In this document: one piece after another, positions 21,551-33,500 of the stretch
How positions within the stretch are numbered: position 1 is the first letter of the stretch
Layout: each line of letters begins with the position of its first letter
Origin: Arbacia lixula
Taxonomy: Eukaryota > Echinodermata > Echinoidea > Arbacioida > Arbaciidae
Assembly: GCA_963669155.1 (NCBI GenBank)
Contig: OZ022588.1
Location: 6,782,679 to 6,846,678 of the forward strand
Length of the DNA stretch: 64,000 nucleotides
Direction of reading: 5' to 3'
Notes under the pieces: model-generated
Database searches by the model: none
Told to the model about the DNA's origin: nothing
Seen by the model: only the letters and a program-made list of their open reading frames with translations
Translations under genes and position numbers: made by a program

Positions 21551-24500
21551 GGCAGACAGACAGACAGAGAGACAGAGAGAGACAGAGAGAGAAAACAGAG
21601 AAACAGAGAGAGAATGCAGGCAAGATGGAGAGAGAACATGAAAGCAGGGAATAAGATTTAACGTGTATATGAGACTGCTACATATGATATGAGCAATGAA
21701 GCTCTGTGATGTGAAATTATGCCATGTTCAGTTCTAAGTATCAGCAAGGATTCCAATAGTTCATTAATGTCAGTGAATAAAGAGATGGCTTCTCAGAAGA
21801 GATTTTGAATATGCCACTGATTCTGTCTGCTTTAAAATATTAGTCAGTGATACTTTGGTGGATAGTTGTGGTGCTGCTGTGAAAGTAAACTTTGTGGAGT
21901 CCAGTTAACCCTATATAGCCCGGGCTATTTTGAAATTGCATAGCCCGGGGGGGGGGGGGGGGCAAAAACAGCCCCCCCCCCCCTAAGATGGCTGTTGATC
22001 GCGCGAACGCAACGAAAATTGGTACGTACGTCACCCATGATGTAATCTCCACAATTCAATCATCAGTTGCACCAAAATTATTCAAATTTGTTTTTAATTA
22101 ATTATGCTAATCAATGCATAAAAATCATACTTTGGCTGTAAATATTTAAATGTAGCCCCCAAACTCCTAAATTTCTCTCCAGACACTCTTCTTAGGATTA
22201 TTATCAAATTAGGATTTAAAAAATGGCAGTATCAAATTTTTTGTTAAGTATTTTATTGTTTTTTGAATTTCTTATGTATTTCTTTGTTTTTCGAGTTAAT
22301 GTTGTTCATTGTTTTTTTTCAATGGAAATTGTTGGCAACACTATTTTAGTCATAAATAACATGAAATCTATTGTGTTTCATCAGTAAAAATAAAAATAAT
22401 GATACATTTATGACTTTTGGCTAGATACAGAATTTGCATTGGATTTGTACATGAAATCACGTTTTTGAGCAATTTTTGGTCTGACGTGCATGTACAAAAT
22501 GTTACGAAACTTCGGAACCGTGTACCCCTGCGTCGCAAATTTGGTCTTAAAATTTGCGTGAGACTCGAAAGAAAAAAGTCATGAAGCGTCGAGGCGTGAT
22601 CTTTTCATGTTCAAAATTTATCGCGAAAAATGTCGAGGGGGGCTGTTTTTGCCCCCCCCCCCGGGCTAGATAGGGTTAAGACTTAACGAGGCAGACCAAT
22701 AATTGCTTGGAATTACAACAAGATTTCAAAGATATGCATACCAGGTACTTTGGGCTTCATTCCTTGCACTATGTCTGTAATGTGGTGTTGAACATCCCCT
22801 ATCCACACTCAAATTCATCCCAACAGGTACAAGACAATGCAGGAGAAATGAAACCAGGGCCATTGCTCCTTACAAAGTAAGTGATACCTGATTTGCTCTG
22901 AACTATTTGTGACCCTTTCTTCACTACTAGTTGTCCAATGCATTGCTATTAACACTCAGTTTATAAACAACTCATACTTTGCAGAAATCGACCTAATGAC
23001 CTGCCATATAAAATTGTTCCCATTGTATTACTCTTTGTAACAGCTCAGATGATGATATTATTATTTTCGTTTAAAGGACAATGAAACCCTGATAAAAGTT
23101 AAATTAAATAAAGGCAGAAACATCAGAGTACATGGATGAGCATTTAATTTTTCTTAAGAATTACTAAGAATTTTGCTTTTACTTGGGAAATTGATATGAG
23201 GCTCTATCATTTTGTATTATGTTTTGACTAGATGGAGGGAGAGAGTGTTTGCGCTGCTTGTGCAGAGGAAATCCCTGGAATTAGTCGCCAAGAAAGAAAA
23301 ACAAATGCATGAACAAAAGGTGAGTACTGTCATTCCAGAAGATTCATACTTTTTGTTATACCTCTTCCAGTATTAGGGATTATGGCAATACTCTTCTGCT
23401 AAGGGGGGGGGGGGGGGGGCAGAGAACTTCAAGTTGATGGCTCATACTTCAATTTTTCTTGTTCATCTATATCTGTACTCCGTTCGCCAATTGGCACATT
23501 CTTGAAGGTGCGTGTTTGCCGATTGGCACAAATCTCCTAAGTGAATAATAAAACTGGAAGGGCCTTAGTTAATCCTTTATTTTCAACTTGCATAGTGCAC
23601 TTCCATTAGGCCATTCATACATTATCAGGTATGAAAGGGCCATGTCCAAGTTCCATTTTAACAAATGTTAGAGTTGAAAGAAAATATGCTTGTAGTTGGG
23701 TACTGGGAGAGTGGAGTGGAGAGCAGCAACGTGGATTTAAGATCTTGATGAAAGACACAAGTGCCATGGGTGGGCTTGAATCTGGGACCTCTTGATCTTC
23801 AGTCACAATCCACAACCACTTTACCACCACCCCGGTCATCGGATGCTTGTAAGTCTTCGTGACACATGTCCAATTACAAAATATAATTTTAGAATCATTG
23901 CAGCCAGTAAGGCGCACTCATTCCATTCCTAGTGGGTATCCAGTTAGACAGCTGGGTAGAGAGGAGCAATGTGGATTAAGTATCTTGCTAAAGGATGCAA
24001 GTGCCTTGGAGGGGCTTGAACTTGGGACTTTAAGATCTTCAGTCACAATTCACAACCACTTTACCATGATACAGGTGGTCTCCCTTGGGAAGGAGCTGCA
24101 TGGAGCCAAGAGCAGGAGCCAGATCCTGCAGCACGCTCTGGCTGACAGGGAGGCGCAGCTGGAGCTGGAGAAGAAAAACGTCTCGGTAAGGATCCTGTCA
24201 TATGTCAGCATTCTCAAGTATCTGTCATGGCAATCAGTGTTATTCAAACCCCATAAAGTTCTTCTACTTTGACCTGTAGGAAAGTGAACCAAACACTTTG
24301 ATACCAGGATCACCCTTGAGGGTTCTGTGATTATTTTATATTGTGCACTGTGGTATTGAACATGAAAATATAGACAAGCAAATGAATATCTGTCAAATGA
24401 ATATCCGTTAAACTATACTGTCCCTTTAATAGCCCCTTACATTGACCTAGTGTTCCATTTGAAATATATTCCTCCCACAGCATGCTACAAATCTAGCTGT

Positions 24501-27500
24501 ATATTCTCAAAAGAGTATTAAAGCTAGACTAACCTTGTCCACTAGTCTGTGTCATTGCATAATAATTGTTTGTTTATGAAAGTCAAAATAATTGGTGTGT
24601 CTGCAAACAAATCGGAGATGTATGTAGTTTGAAGATATCATCTCATGTTATGTCTTGCTTTCTTTGCTCTCAGAGAGTTGAGCAGGAGTTGGTCTCCGTC
24701 CAAGAGGTGGCACAAATACTTGACGGCAAGCTGCAGGAGAGAGAGGCCTGCCTGTGCAAAATGCGCGATGTCGTCATCAGGTAAATAACTAAATAAAAAT
24801 ATGTGAATAACTGTTTCTAAGAGGTGCTTCATCTCCATTTCATCACAATTTAGGTTTAAATTTGCAATGAAGTTGGAATTTGAGGGTAAGTAGATATACA
24901 AGATGGCAATTATATGCATTCTGTATTTAAATTCATGTAGGTACTTGAACACAGAGATCTGTTTTTCTTTCATAGAAATCGATTACACTCCGTTTAGAAA
25001 CAAATGGACATCATATGTTGACATCGGTATTGACTTGGGATGATATTTCTAAGGTCCTTACTTTCTTCTTAATATTGCATAAGTTAGTACCCTAAGTGCC
25101 TTGGAAAGACAGATTTGGTTTTCCAGAGTCCTAGGAAATTTTTGACATAATGAATTATGATTGCTCGCAACTTGAATTGCGATTGATATCCATGGCAACT
25201 CTGTAAATGAGTGATGGGGATTGGACTTGTGATCGATTCAGATCAATCGCAACTCTTTATAAGGCGGGCCTTAGACTGTGGTGCTAGTAATCACCGTCTC
25301 ACCTCTTCCACAGGTGCCACACATTTGCCAAGGGGCTTCATGTGAAGACTACTGAAGCGACTGCCAAGATGGCGTCTTACGACCAGCGGCTGAGTTTTGC
25401 TGTGAGCAGAGTGAAGCTCTTACAAGGTCAGCCACCAGCTAGTCTTCTTGATGCCTTTTGATGTTTTAAGGGACAGTTCACCCGAAGATAGTTGGTTTCA
25501 ATCAAAGCAGAATATGAAAGAAACATATTAGTGAAGGTTGACGAAAATCTGTTAAAGGATAAGAAAGTTAACGCCTTGACCTTTCAGGAATATTTCGGGC
25601 AACCTGTGGCAAAGATCTCGGAAGGGGGGGGGGGAAGGGGGTTCCTCTTGTAATACATTGCTTTACCCTTTGATTCCACTGTTAAGCTTTGTTATTCATG
25701 GTGACTTTTCTCTTATAAGACATTGTTTAACCCTTTAACTCCACTGTTTAGCTGTGGTATTCAGGGTGACCTTCCTCTTGTAAGACCTTGTTAAACCCTT
25801 TGACTGCATTGATAGTACATTGTTTAGCTCTGTTATTCATGGTGACTTTCTCCTAAAAGACATTGTTTAACCCTTTGAATCCACTGTTTAGCTGCAGCAT
25901 TCAGTGTGACTTTCCTCTTGTAATACATTGCTTTGCCTTTGACTCCACTGTTTAGCTTTGTTATTCATGGGACTTTTCTGTTATAAGACATTGTTTAACC
26001 CTTTCACTCCACTGTTAAGCTGTGGTATTCAGGGTGACTTTACTCTTGTAAGACATTGTTAAACCCTTTGACTGCATTGATAGCACATTGTTTAGTTTTG
26101 TTGTTTGGGGTGACTTTCCTCTTGTAAGACATTGTTTAACCCTTTGACTGCATTGATAGTACATTGTGCAGCTCTGTTATTCATGGTGACTTTTCTGTTA
26201 TAAGACATTGTTTAACCCTTTCACTCCACTGTTTAGCTGTGGTATTCAGGGTGACTTTACTCTTGTAAGACTACGTTAAACCCTTTGACTGCATTGATAG
26301 CACATTGTTTAGTTTTGTTGTTTGGGGTGACTTTCCTCTTGTAAGGCATTGTTTAACCCTTTGACTGCATTGATAGTACATTGTGCAGCTCTGTTATTCA
26401 TGGTGACTTTTCTCTTATAATACATTGTTTAACCCTTTGACTCCACTGTTTAGCTGTGGTATTCAGGGTGACTTTCCTCTTGTAAGACATTGTTTAACCC
26501 TTTGACTGCATCGATAGTACATTGTGCAGCTCTGTTATTCATGGTGACTTTTCTCTTGTAAGACATTGTTTAACCCTTTGATGCCACTGTTTAGCTCTGT
26601 TTTCATGGTCATGGTGACTTTTCTCTTATAAGACCCTTAACCCTTTGGAACAAACTTGATACAAGGATGGATTCAGACAGACTGCTTAGATATGAAGTCA
26701 AAGAAAGCTAAACATGGAAAAACAGAATATTATATTTTCATTTCACATAAGAATTCAATGGTACACTGCCCACCAAACATACATGTCTTTTGAGAATAAA
26801 TCTAAATGGTGCTAGCAAAGAGGTGGAGGCATATTATCGACTGCATGGCAATCAAATTGCTCTAGTTTAATGTATTCATAATTAATTATGCAAATATGCA
26901 ATTTTTTATCAAAAAATTATTTTTTATATTTTGGTGCCTATTGTGGTCCATAAATTCCTGTTTCAAGGTTTTCAGCTGTAAGAGGAGGTTGTCCACTATG
27001 GAATTGTGTTGTTTCATGCTTGAATTATTAGGTACATGTATGCTTATGCAAAGTAGTAATTACTAGATATGAATACTAAATAAGAATGTGAGATAATCTA
27101 CTGAGGAGTGATGCAAGGTCACATTTGGTTTATATTCCAGACACTAACCGTCAATGATATATTCTTGTTTGACCTGCCTTTTTTTGACGTCATCTCCTCA
27201 AGATCTCCTTTCGCGGAGGGACACCATGCTAAAGCTCCGGCTCGGTGGTTCAGGGGCCAGCCAGTTCAGCGAGACTGCCACACAAGCTGACATAGACAGG
27301 TAGGCAGAATTATTGATCCTGAAGAAGTCCCCAGCGCTCTTACCGTACAAGTTCATTGTTTTTGAATAATTATATTTCACATCAATTCAAAGTGTCTGTC
27401 TATCACTGCTAAACTGATTTAATAATTCGCTGATCAAAAATTGAAAAATTCCCGTCCGAAAGTGTCACTGGACACATCTCGGGAAATTACAAACAGTGAG

Positions 27501-30500
27501 CATTGTGGTAGTGATCACACTAGTCCATTGCTCAAAGGTGTGCAAAACAAGTGTGATGAAGCTATACCTTGTAGTTTACCTCGTCGTCTGTTGACTAACC
27601 CCTGTTATTGCCGGCCATGGCAAAGCGATTAAAATGTTACGTGAACCGTTTTTAAAAGCCAAGATTCTTTTAGAAAAAATAAACCAGTTCCCAAGATTTC
27701 ACAAAAGCAGCTTGCATTCTGACATTTGGCTTCATTTGATTTTTTTTTATTGTTTATGTTGCCACTAAAGTATCTCTCCAGAGCTCAGCAACGAGATTCA
27801 GCGACTCAAAGCAGAGAGGGATAGTCTTGTTTCCAGACTGAAAGAGGATTCATTGGTGGTGGAAGAAAGGATAACAGACATGAGGAATGAAAGTAAGATG
27901 TGTGTGATTTTTTAAAATAAATTTTTGGTCATGCCTGGACCCCGAAGAACCTGTAATGTATTTCTTCAGATGCAATATTGACTCCCCTTGGCATTGAGTT
28001 GAAAAGAAACTTCATTTGTCAAAATACCTAATAAGTAATGAGTACTCAGGAGGATGTAAGGTCTAATTGTGAAAAATAAAAGTGATAACAGGAGTAATGA
28101 TTATGCCTTCAATGATGATGATTGACATACATCACTTGCACACTGCTACATTTTCAAAATGTTGTTTTCGTGTAGTATTCCTTGCCACCTGCCCTATAAC
28201 AGATGTGCTGGGCAAATACTGTCAAGATTAGATTTCCCTTCCGAATTGGACTCCGTATCCAAGGGATACATGTACAAGCATGTTATGAAACAGATAGTGT
28301 TATTTGATAATCGTATTGCTCTAATTTGTGCTTGCAGTGAAGGGGAAGGAAGAGACGCAGAAGGAGGAGGTAGCAAGGCTGCTGGCAAAGATGCAAGATC
28401 AGGCAATGGTAGGTTTCAGATGACTCACTGTGATATGATCTGTGCGACTCTCACAGCAGAGATGCAACATACGACAATGGAAGGTCTTGTAATATTATGA
28501 GATCTGTTAGCAGTAGACGTCATTAAGTTAGCGACAGTGAAATAAATACATAGCCATATTGCCTGAAGTGATCCGCCTTCGGTCATATAATCTGAGGACA
28601 AAGGTTAAAGGTCATTCCTCTTGCTTATAAAGTGGATGAACACCATGCTGCTACCAAATGTGTTTGTAGATCAACTACTTGTATGCAATAACAGGATCAG
28701 AGAAGTAAGATTTTCATCCTTCTCTTGTGTTTTTGTTATTTTCCAGGCCCTAGCATCAGTACAGGAAGAGTTGTCCAGTCGAAACCAAATCATTGAGGAA
28801 GCAAGGGAGGAGGCTGTGAGGCTCAAAATGGACCTTGCTCGGTGCCAGCTAGTGGCAGAAGGAGGTAAGAGAAGATTTATATCTAGATGCAGAAGGAGGT
28901 AAAGAGAAGATTTACATCTAGATTCAGAAAGAGGTAAGAGAAGATTTACATTTAGAGGAAGAAGGGGGTAAGAGATGAATTCATTTTGAGGCAGAAGAAG
29001 GGAAGAGAAGATTTACATCTAGATTCAGAAGGAGCTAAAAAGAGAAGATTTACATTTAGAGGAAGAAGGGGGTAAGAGAAGATTTACATCTTGATGCAGA
29101 AGGAGGTAAAGAGAAGATTTATATCTAGAGGCAGAAGTAGGTAAGAGATGATTTATATCTAGAGGCAGAAGGAGGTGAGAGATGATTTCTAGACATGACT
29201 TGTTTTTCAATCACACAAAGCAACTAAAATTACAGTGCAACCTGCTTTAGCTGTAAAGCAGTCTATAAAGACCATGTTTTCTGTTTTCACTGAACAATGT
29301 CTCTCACTGAAACCTGTATTTTAGAAACCTGTACCTAGTGTCAACCAGCTTTACATAAAGACCATACTTCTTGTCTCTCTTGAATGGTCTTTCCAGACAG
29401 GCTTCACTGTTTTTCTAATCTTACATACTTGGGGCGATCTACTGAATTGCCATCATTTCTGCTTGGATGTGTACCACAAACATGCCCATACAGATTTGTC
29501 CTCTTTTCAATGTCCTTAAGGTTTAAGCAGAACTACAATATCAATAAATGGTGATTCGTTTATGTAAGGTGTAGGTTTACTTAAGATATGCATCGTGGGG
29601 TAACTTTCCCTTTTATGGGGTGTGGAGAATTGAGTCAAACTTTGGGTCACAGATCCAGTTATAGAAGATTTATCGTTTGTAACAGTTGAAGAGCAAGTGC
29701 TTGAGGTCAAAGGTCATTTGGAGGTGAACACCCTTAATGTGCCAGATTAACTGCAGCTCTATGGGACTTGTGTATATTACTTTGGCAAACATGCATCAAT
29801 GGCACCTAAAGAGATGATGCTTCACAACACCTGTAAAGTCCCATCGATGTGATGACTTCTGTTCTGTTTTGCAGCGTCTGATGAGAAGTGTCAAGTGCTG
29901 GAGGCTCAGCACACAGAGAGACTGGCTCAGATGGAGAAGAAGCTGAACGAAGCGAGGAGGGAGCATGCAAAAGCAGGTTAGCAGCCTTACTAAAAAAAAC
30001 ACCAAGAGCAGTCGAGATTGCCAAGATTCAAGAGAAGTCAAGAGTTGCTACGAGCAGCAAAGAAGCTGCCAAGAGCAGCAGAAGACTCCAGGAGATAGAG
30101 AAAACACATGGTTAGAGATCTGTGAGGCTGCTAAAATGCTTCTCAATGTTGAATGCTTCTCAATGAAATGAATCAGTAATAGAATTTTGGGGAAAATCAT
30201 GATGGCCAGGGTGTCGACAGGATCGGTTTCCCATTCAAAGATAAGTGTGAACTGAGAGGACTGATTTACAATTTTGTTTTTCCTTCAAGTCACATAAAAC
30301 TAGAATTTGTCCTGCAGGAGTAAGCTGACTGCATGCCCAGCTTTCATGGGTGGCTCATCTCCTCATTTTCAAACCAGAGTCTAACTGTACTCAGCATCCA
30401 GGGGGGTATTTCACCAAGCTGTTCTTAAGGTAAGGTAAGAATGACTTTGTGCACGACTGGTGACCCTGCCTTGTACTAAATCAGATTCGAAATTATTTTG

Positions 30501-33500
30501 ATTCCCATCAGCTGAAGTTGAAATCTGATCTTTGTAGATTAAAATTCTTGTTGTTAACAAGCATCTGAATACAAAGTTTATGATTTGTCAAATTTGATTA
30601 GGAGTGTTGGAAATTAATTCCCACTATGTTAAAACAGGAACAAATTCTGGTATCTCTTCTAGCAGAAAAAAGGGCCACAAGTCATGCGTAAATTCGTTCT
30701 TAGCTTAAGAACAGCTTGGTGAAACATCCCCTGAGAAACACAAATGTGCTTCAAATCTCCTTCTATAATCTCATTGTCCCTGTAGTCGTCTCCCTCCGGC
30801 AGCTGGAGCGACGTTCAGCGCGGGACCGGGAGCGGTCCGGGGAGGTGCTTGCCTCCAGAGAAGAGCAGCTAGCGCAGGAAACATCCCGACTCCGGGCGAA
30901 ACTCAGCGAGGCCGAGGCTGACAGGAACCTACTCATGGTGAGAGATAAAAACACCTGTCAGATCATACACTATAAAAACACCTGTCAGATCATACACTAG
31001 AAATGTTTAACCCTTTGTGTGCCAGACAAAATGCTGCTATATGGGATTTTGTATATTGATGGTGGTACATTCATGGACATATCAAGAGTTTGTTGAAATT
31101 CCAAGTCAGGTGCTTTTAGCAAGTTGAAGTCCTGACGCATAATATATTGGGTCTTGCTGGTCTAGTTTTGCTGAGATTTTTACTCAATATGCTGATACTC
31201 AAAATTCAATTTTCATGAGGAATGGATGTAGCATATTTTAGAAGCAAGTTTTTTATACACACAATTCTTGAGTCAATATTTCTTTTCGGTACTTCCTTCT
31301 TTTAAAGATCACATTGAGGCAAGAAGGTTTGCTCGGTAAATACAGAGCAAGGCAGACTGGTGCAATTCCACATCTACAAGACCCAGGCATCATGGACACT
31401 GACACCGGTGATGCAGGGAGAAGGGATAACAGACACAATGTGACTCCAACAGATGCAGCAAAACTACCTGAGAGAGGTAAAGCAAGTTTTAACTTGAAAG
31501 GAAGTATACTGTCTACACCGTCATGCACACAGTGAACAATTCTGTCAAATATTTATCTTTATTGGATTAACAATTGCATTTCGAAGATAAGTGTTGACTT
31601 TTGAAATACTTTTTAAAAATAAAATCAATGAATTGTTCTTTCCAAGTTGATCTGCGTGTCAAGTGTGATCAAATTTAGCCATAAGTCTCATGAGTTAAAG
31701 TGATCTTTGACATTCGTTATATCTGGCTTTACATCAAATGAATTTATTGTCCTGTAATGTGAACTATCAATCAAAAGAAACTCTCTACTACTTTCTGTAT
31801 GACGCTCACATCTATCAATGATATTTTATCACTAACACACTTCAAAAGTCTTCCTTCAGCTTATTTAATGAGTGGGACATTGCATCATTGACAGAGAAAA
31901 TGCAGTGACATCATGAGTTTCTGTGACAAATGCCACATCATGGCATCATTTTAATAAGTCTTTTGAAAAAATACAGAAAAGAATGACGTTTCACACAGCA
32001 ACTGGCAAAATAACAACGGTCCCCAATCATGTGTGCTTTCCTCGAGCTGTGATGCACGCTGTGCATCAGGCGTGTGATCAGTCTTTGTCTCTGCAATTTT
32101 CCCATTTCCAACCAGCTAGCTGTCTCAAATTTGGCCCTGGAGCACTTTTAGTACATTAGAGTGACTAGCCAATGCAATATGGCAATAAATGTAGCTGTTC
32201 CACTTTGTTATTAATTAGAGGGGGGGGGGGGGGGGGGGGTGCAGCCCCAAACACCCCCAAACATCGTTAACCAGATTTGCTTCAAACTTGGTACATGTGT
32301 GTATTGCATGAAACCAATGAAGTGTGTAAAATAGGGGTCAATTCTGATTGAGGTCAAAGGTCAAAGGTAAATGAACTTTGTGAAACATTGCCCAAAATTG
32401 ACCTTTTTCACAATTAAGCCAAATCCAAGGATCCAATTCTCATGAAACATGGTACAAAGATGGATCACTACTTGGGAATAGACTGGTGACATTTATGATA
32501 AATTTCCTGAAAGTTCAGAGGTCAAAGGTCAATGAACTTAGCCCAAATAGGCTAAAAACTGCCCCAAGCTTTATATTTTTCACAATAAATCCAAATCCAA
32601 GGATGCAATTCTTTTGAAACATATTACAAAGATATATCACTACTTGGGAATAAACTGGTGACATTTGTGATAAAATTCCTGAAAGTTTAGAGGTCAATGA
32701 ACTTCACCAAAATTGGCTAAAAACTGCCCCAAACTTCATATTTTACACCATAAAACTAAATCCAAAAATGCAATTCTCATGAAACGTGGTACTAAGATGG
32801 ATCACTACTTGGCAATAGACTGGTGACATTTTTGGGTGAAATTTCTGGAAGGCCAGAGGTCAAAGATCAATGAACTTTGCAACAATTTGCTAAAAATTGG
32901 CCCCAAATTGATATTTTTCACAATAAACCCAAATCCAATGGTGCAATTCTAACCAAACATGGTACAGAGATGTATCACTTCATGGAGGTAGACTGATGGA
33001 AGTTTGGATAAAATACCTGAAAGGTCAAAGGTCAATGAACTTTGCCAAAAATTGCTAAAAAATTGCAGCCAAAGTAATATTTTTCAAAATAAATCAAGAT
33101 CCAATTGTGCAATACCAACCAAACATGGTGCAAAGATGGATCACTACTTGGGGGTAGACTGATGATATTTCTGGTGAAAATTCTCAAAAGTCAAAGGTCA
33201 GTGAACTATGCCAAAATTAGCTAAAAATTGTGCCAAATTTAACATTTTTCACATTAAATGCAAAACTAATGGTTCAATTTGAACCAAAAATGGTACAGAG
33301 ATGTATGACTTTATGGAGGTAGACTGGTGAAAGTGTGGGTAAACTTTCTGAAAGGTCAAAGGTCGATGAACTTTACCCCCAGATTGGCTAATTTTACACA
33401 AACTTGATACAAGGATGGCTTTAGATGGACTGATTAGATTGGAAGTCAAAGGTCAATGAACATTGCCAAACTTGGCCAAACATGGAAAAACAGAATATGA

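Noticed and set aside
21156-21641. Arg/Glu-rich frame and Leu/Ser-rich frames on the opposite strand
   Set aside because: They are translations of (GA)n and (GACA)n microsatellites in an intron of CCHCR1.
23690-24066. Functional tRNA gene
   Set aside because: Only a B-box-like stretch is present. There is no cloverleaf and no A box, and the sequence is repeated, so it is more likely a SINE remnant.
25640-26640. CRISPR-like spaced repeats
   Set aside because: Units are adjacent and similar throughout with no unique spacers, and the context is a eukaryotic intron.
27782-27892. Alternative start of CCHCR1 exon 12 at 27782
   Set aside because: That acceptor gives an early in-frame stop. The acceptor at 27770 keeps the frame and the coiled-coil pattern.
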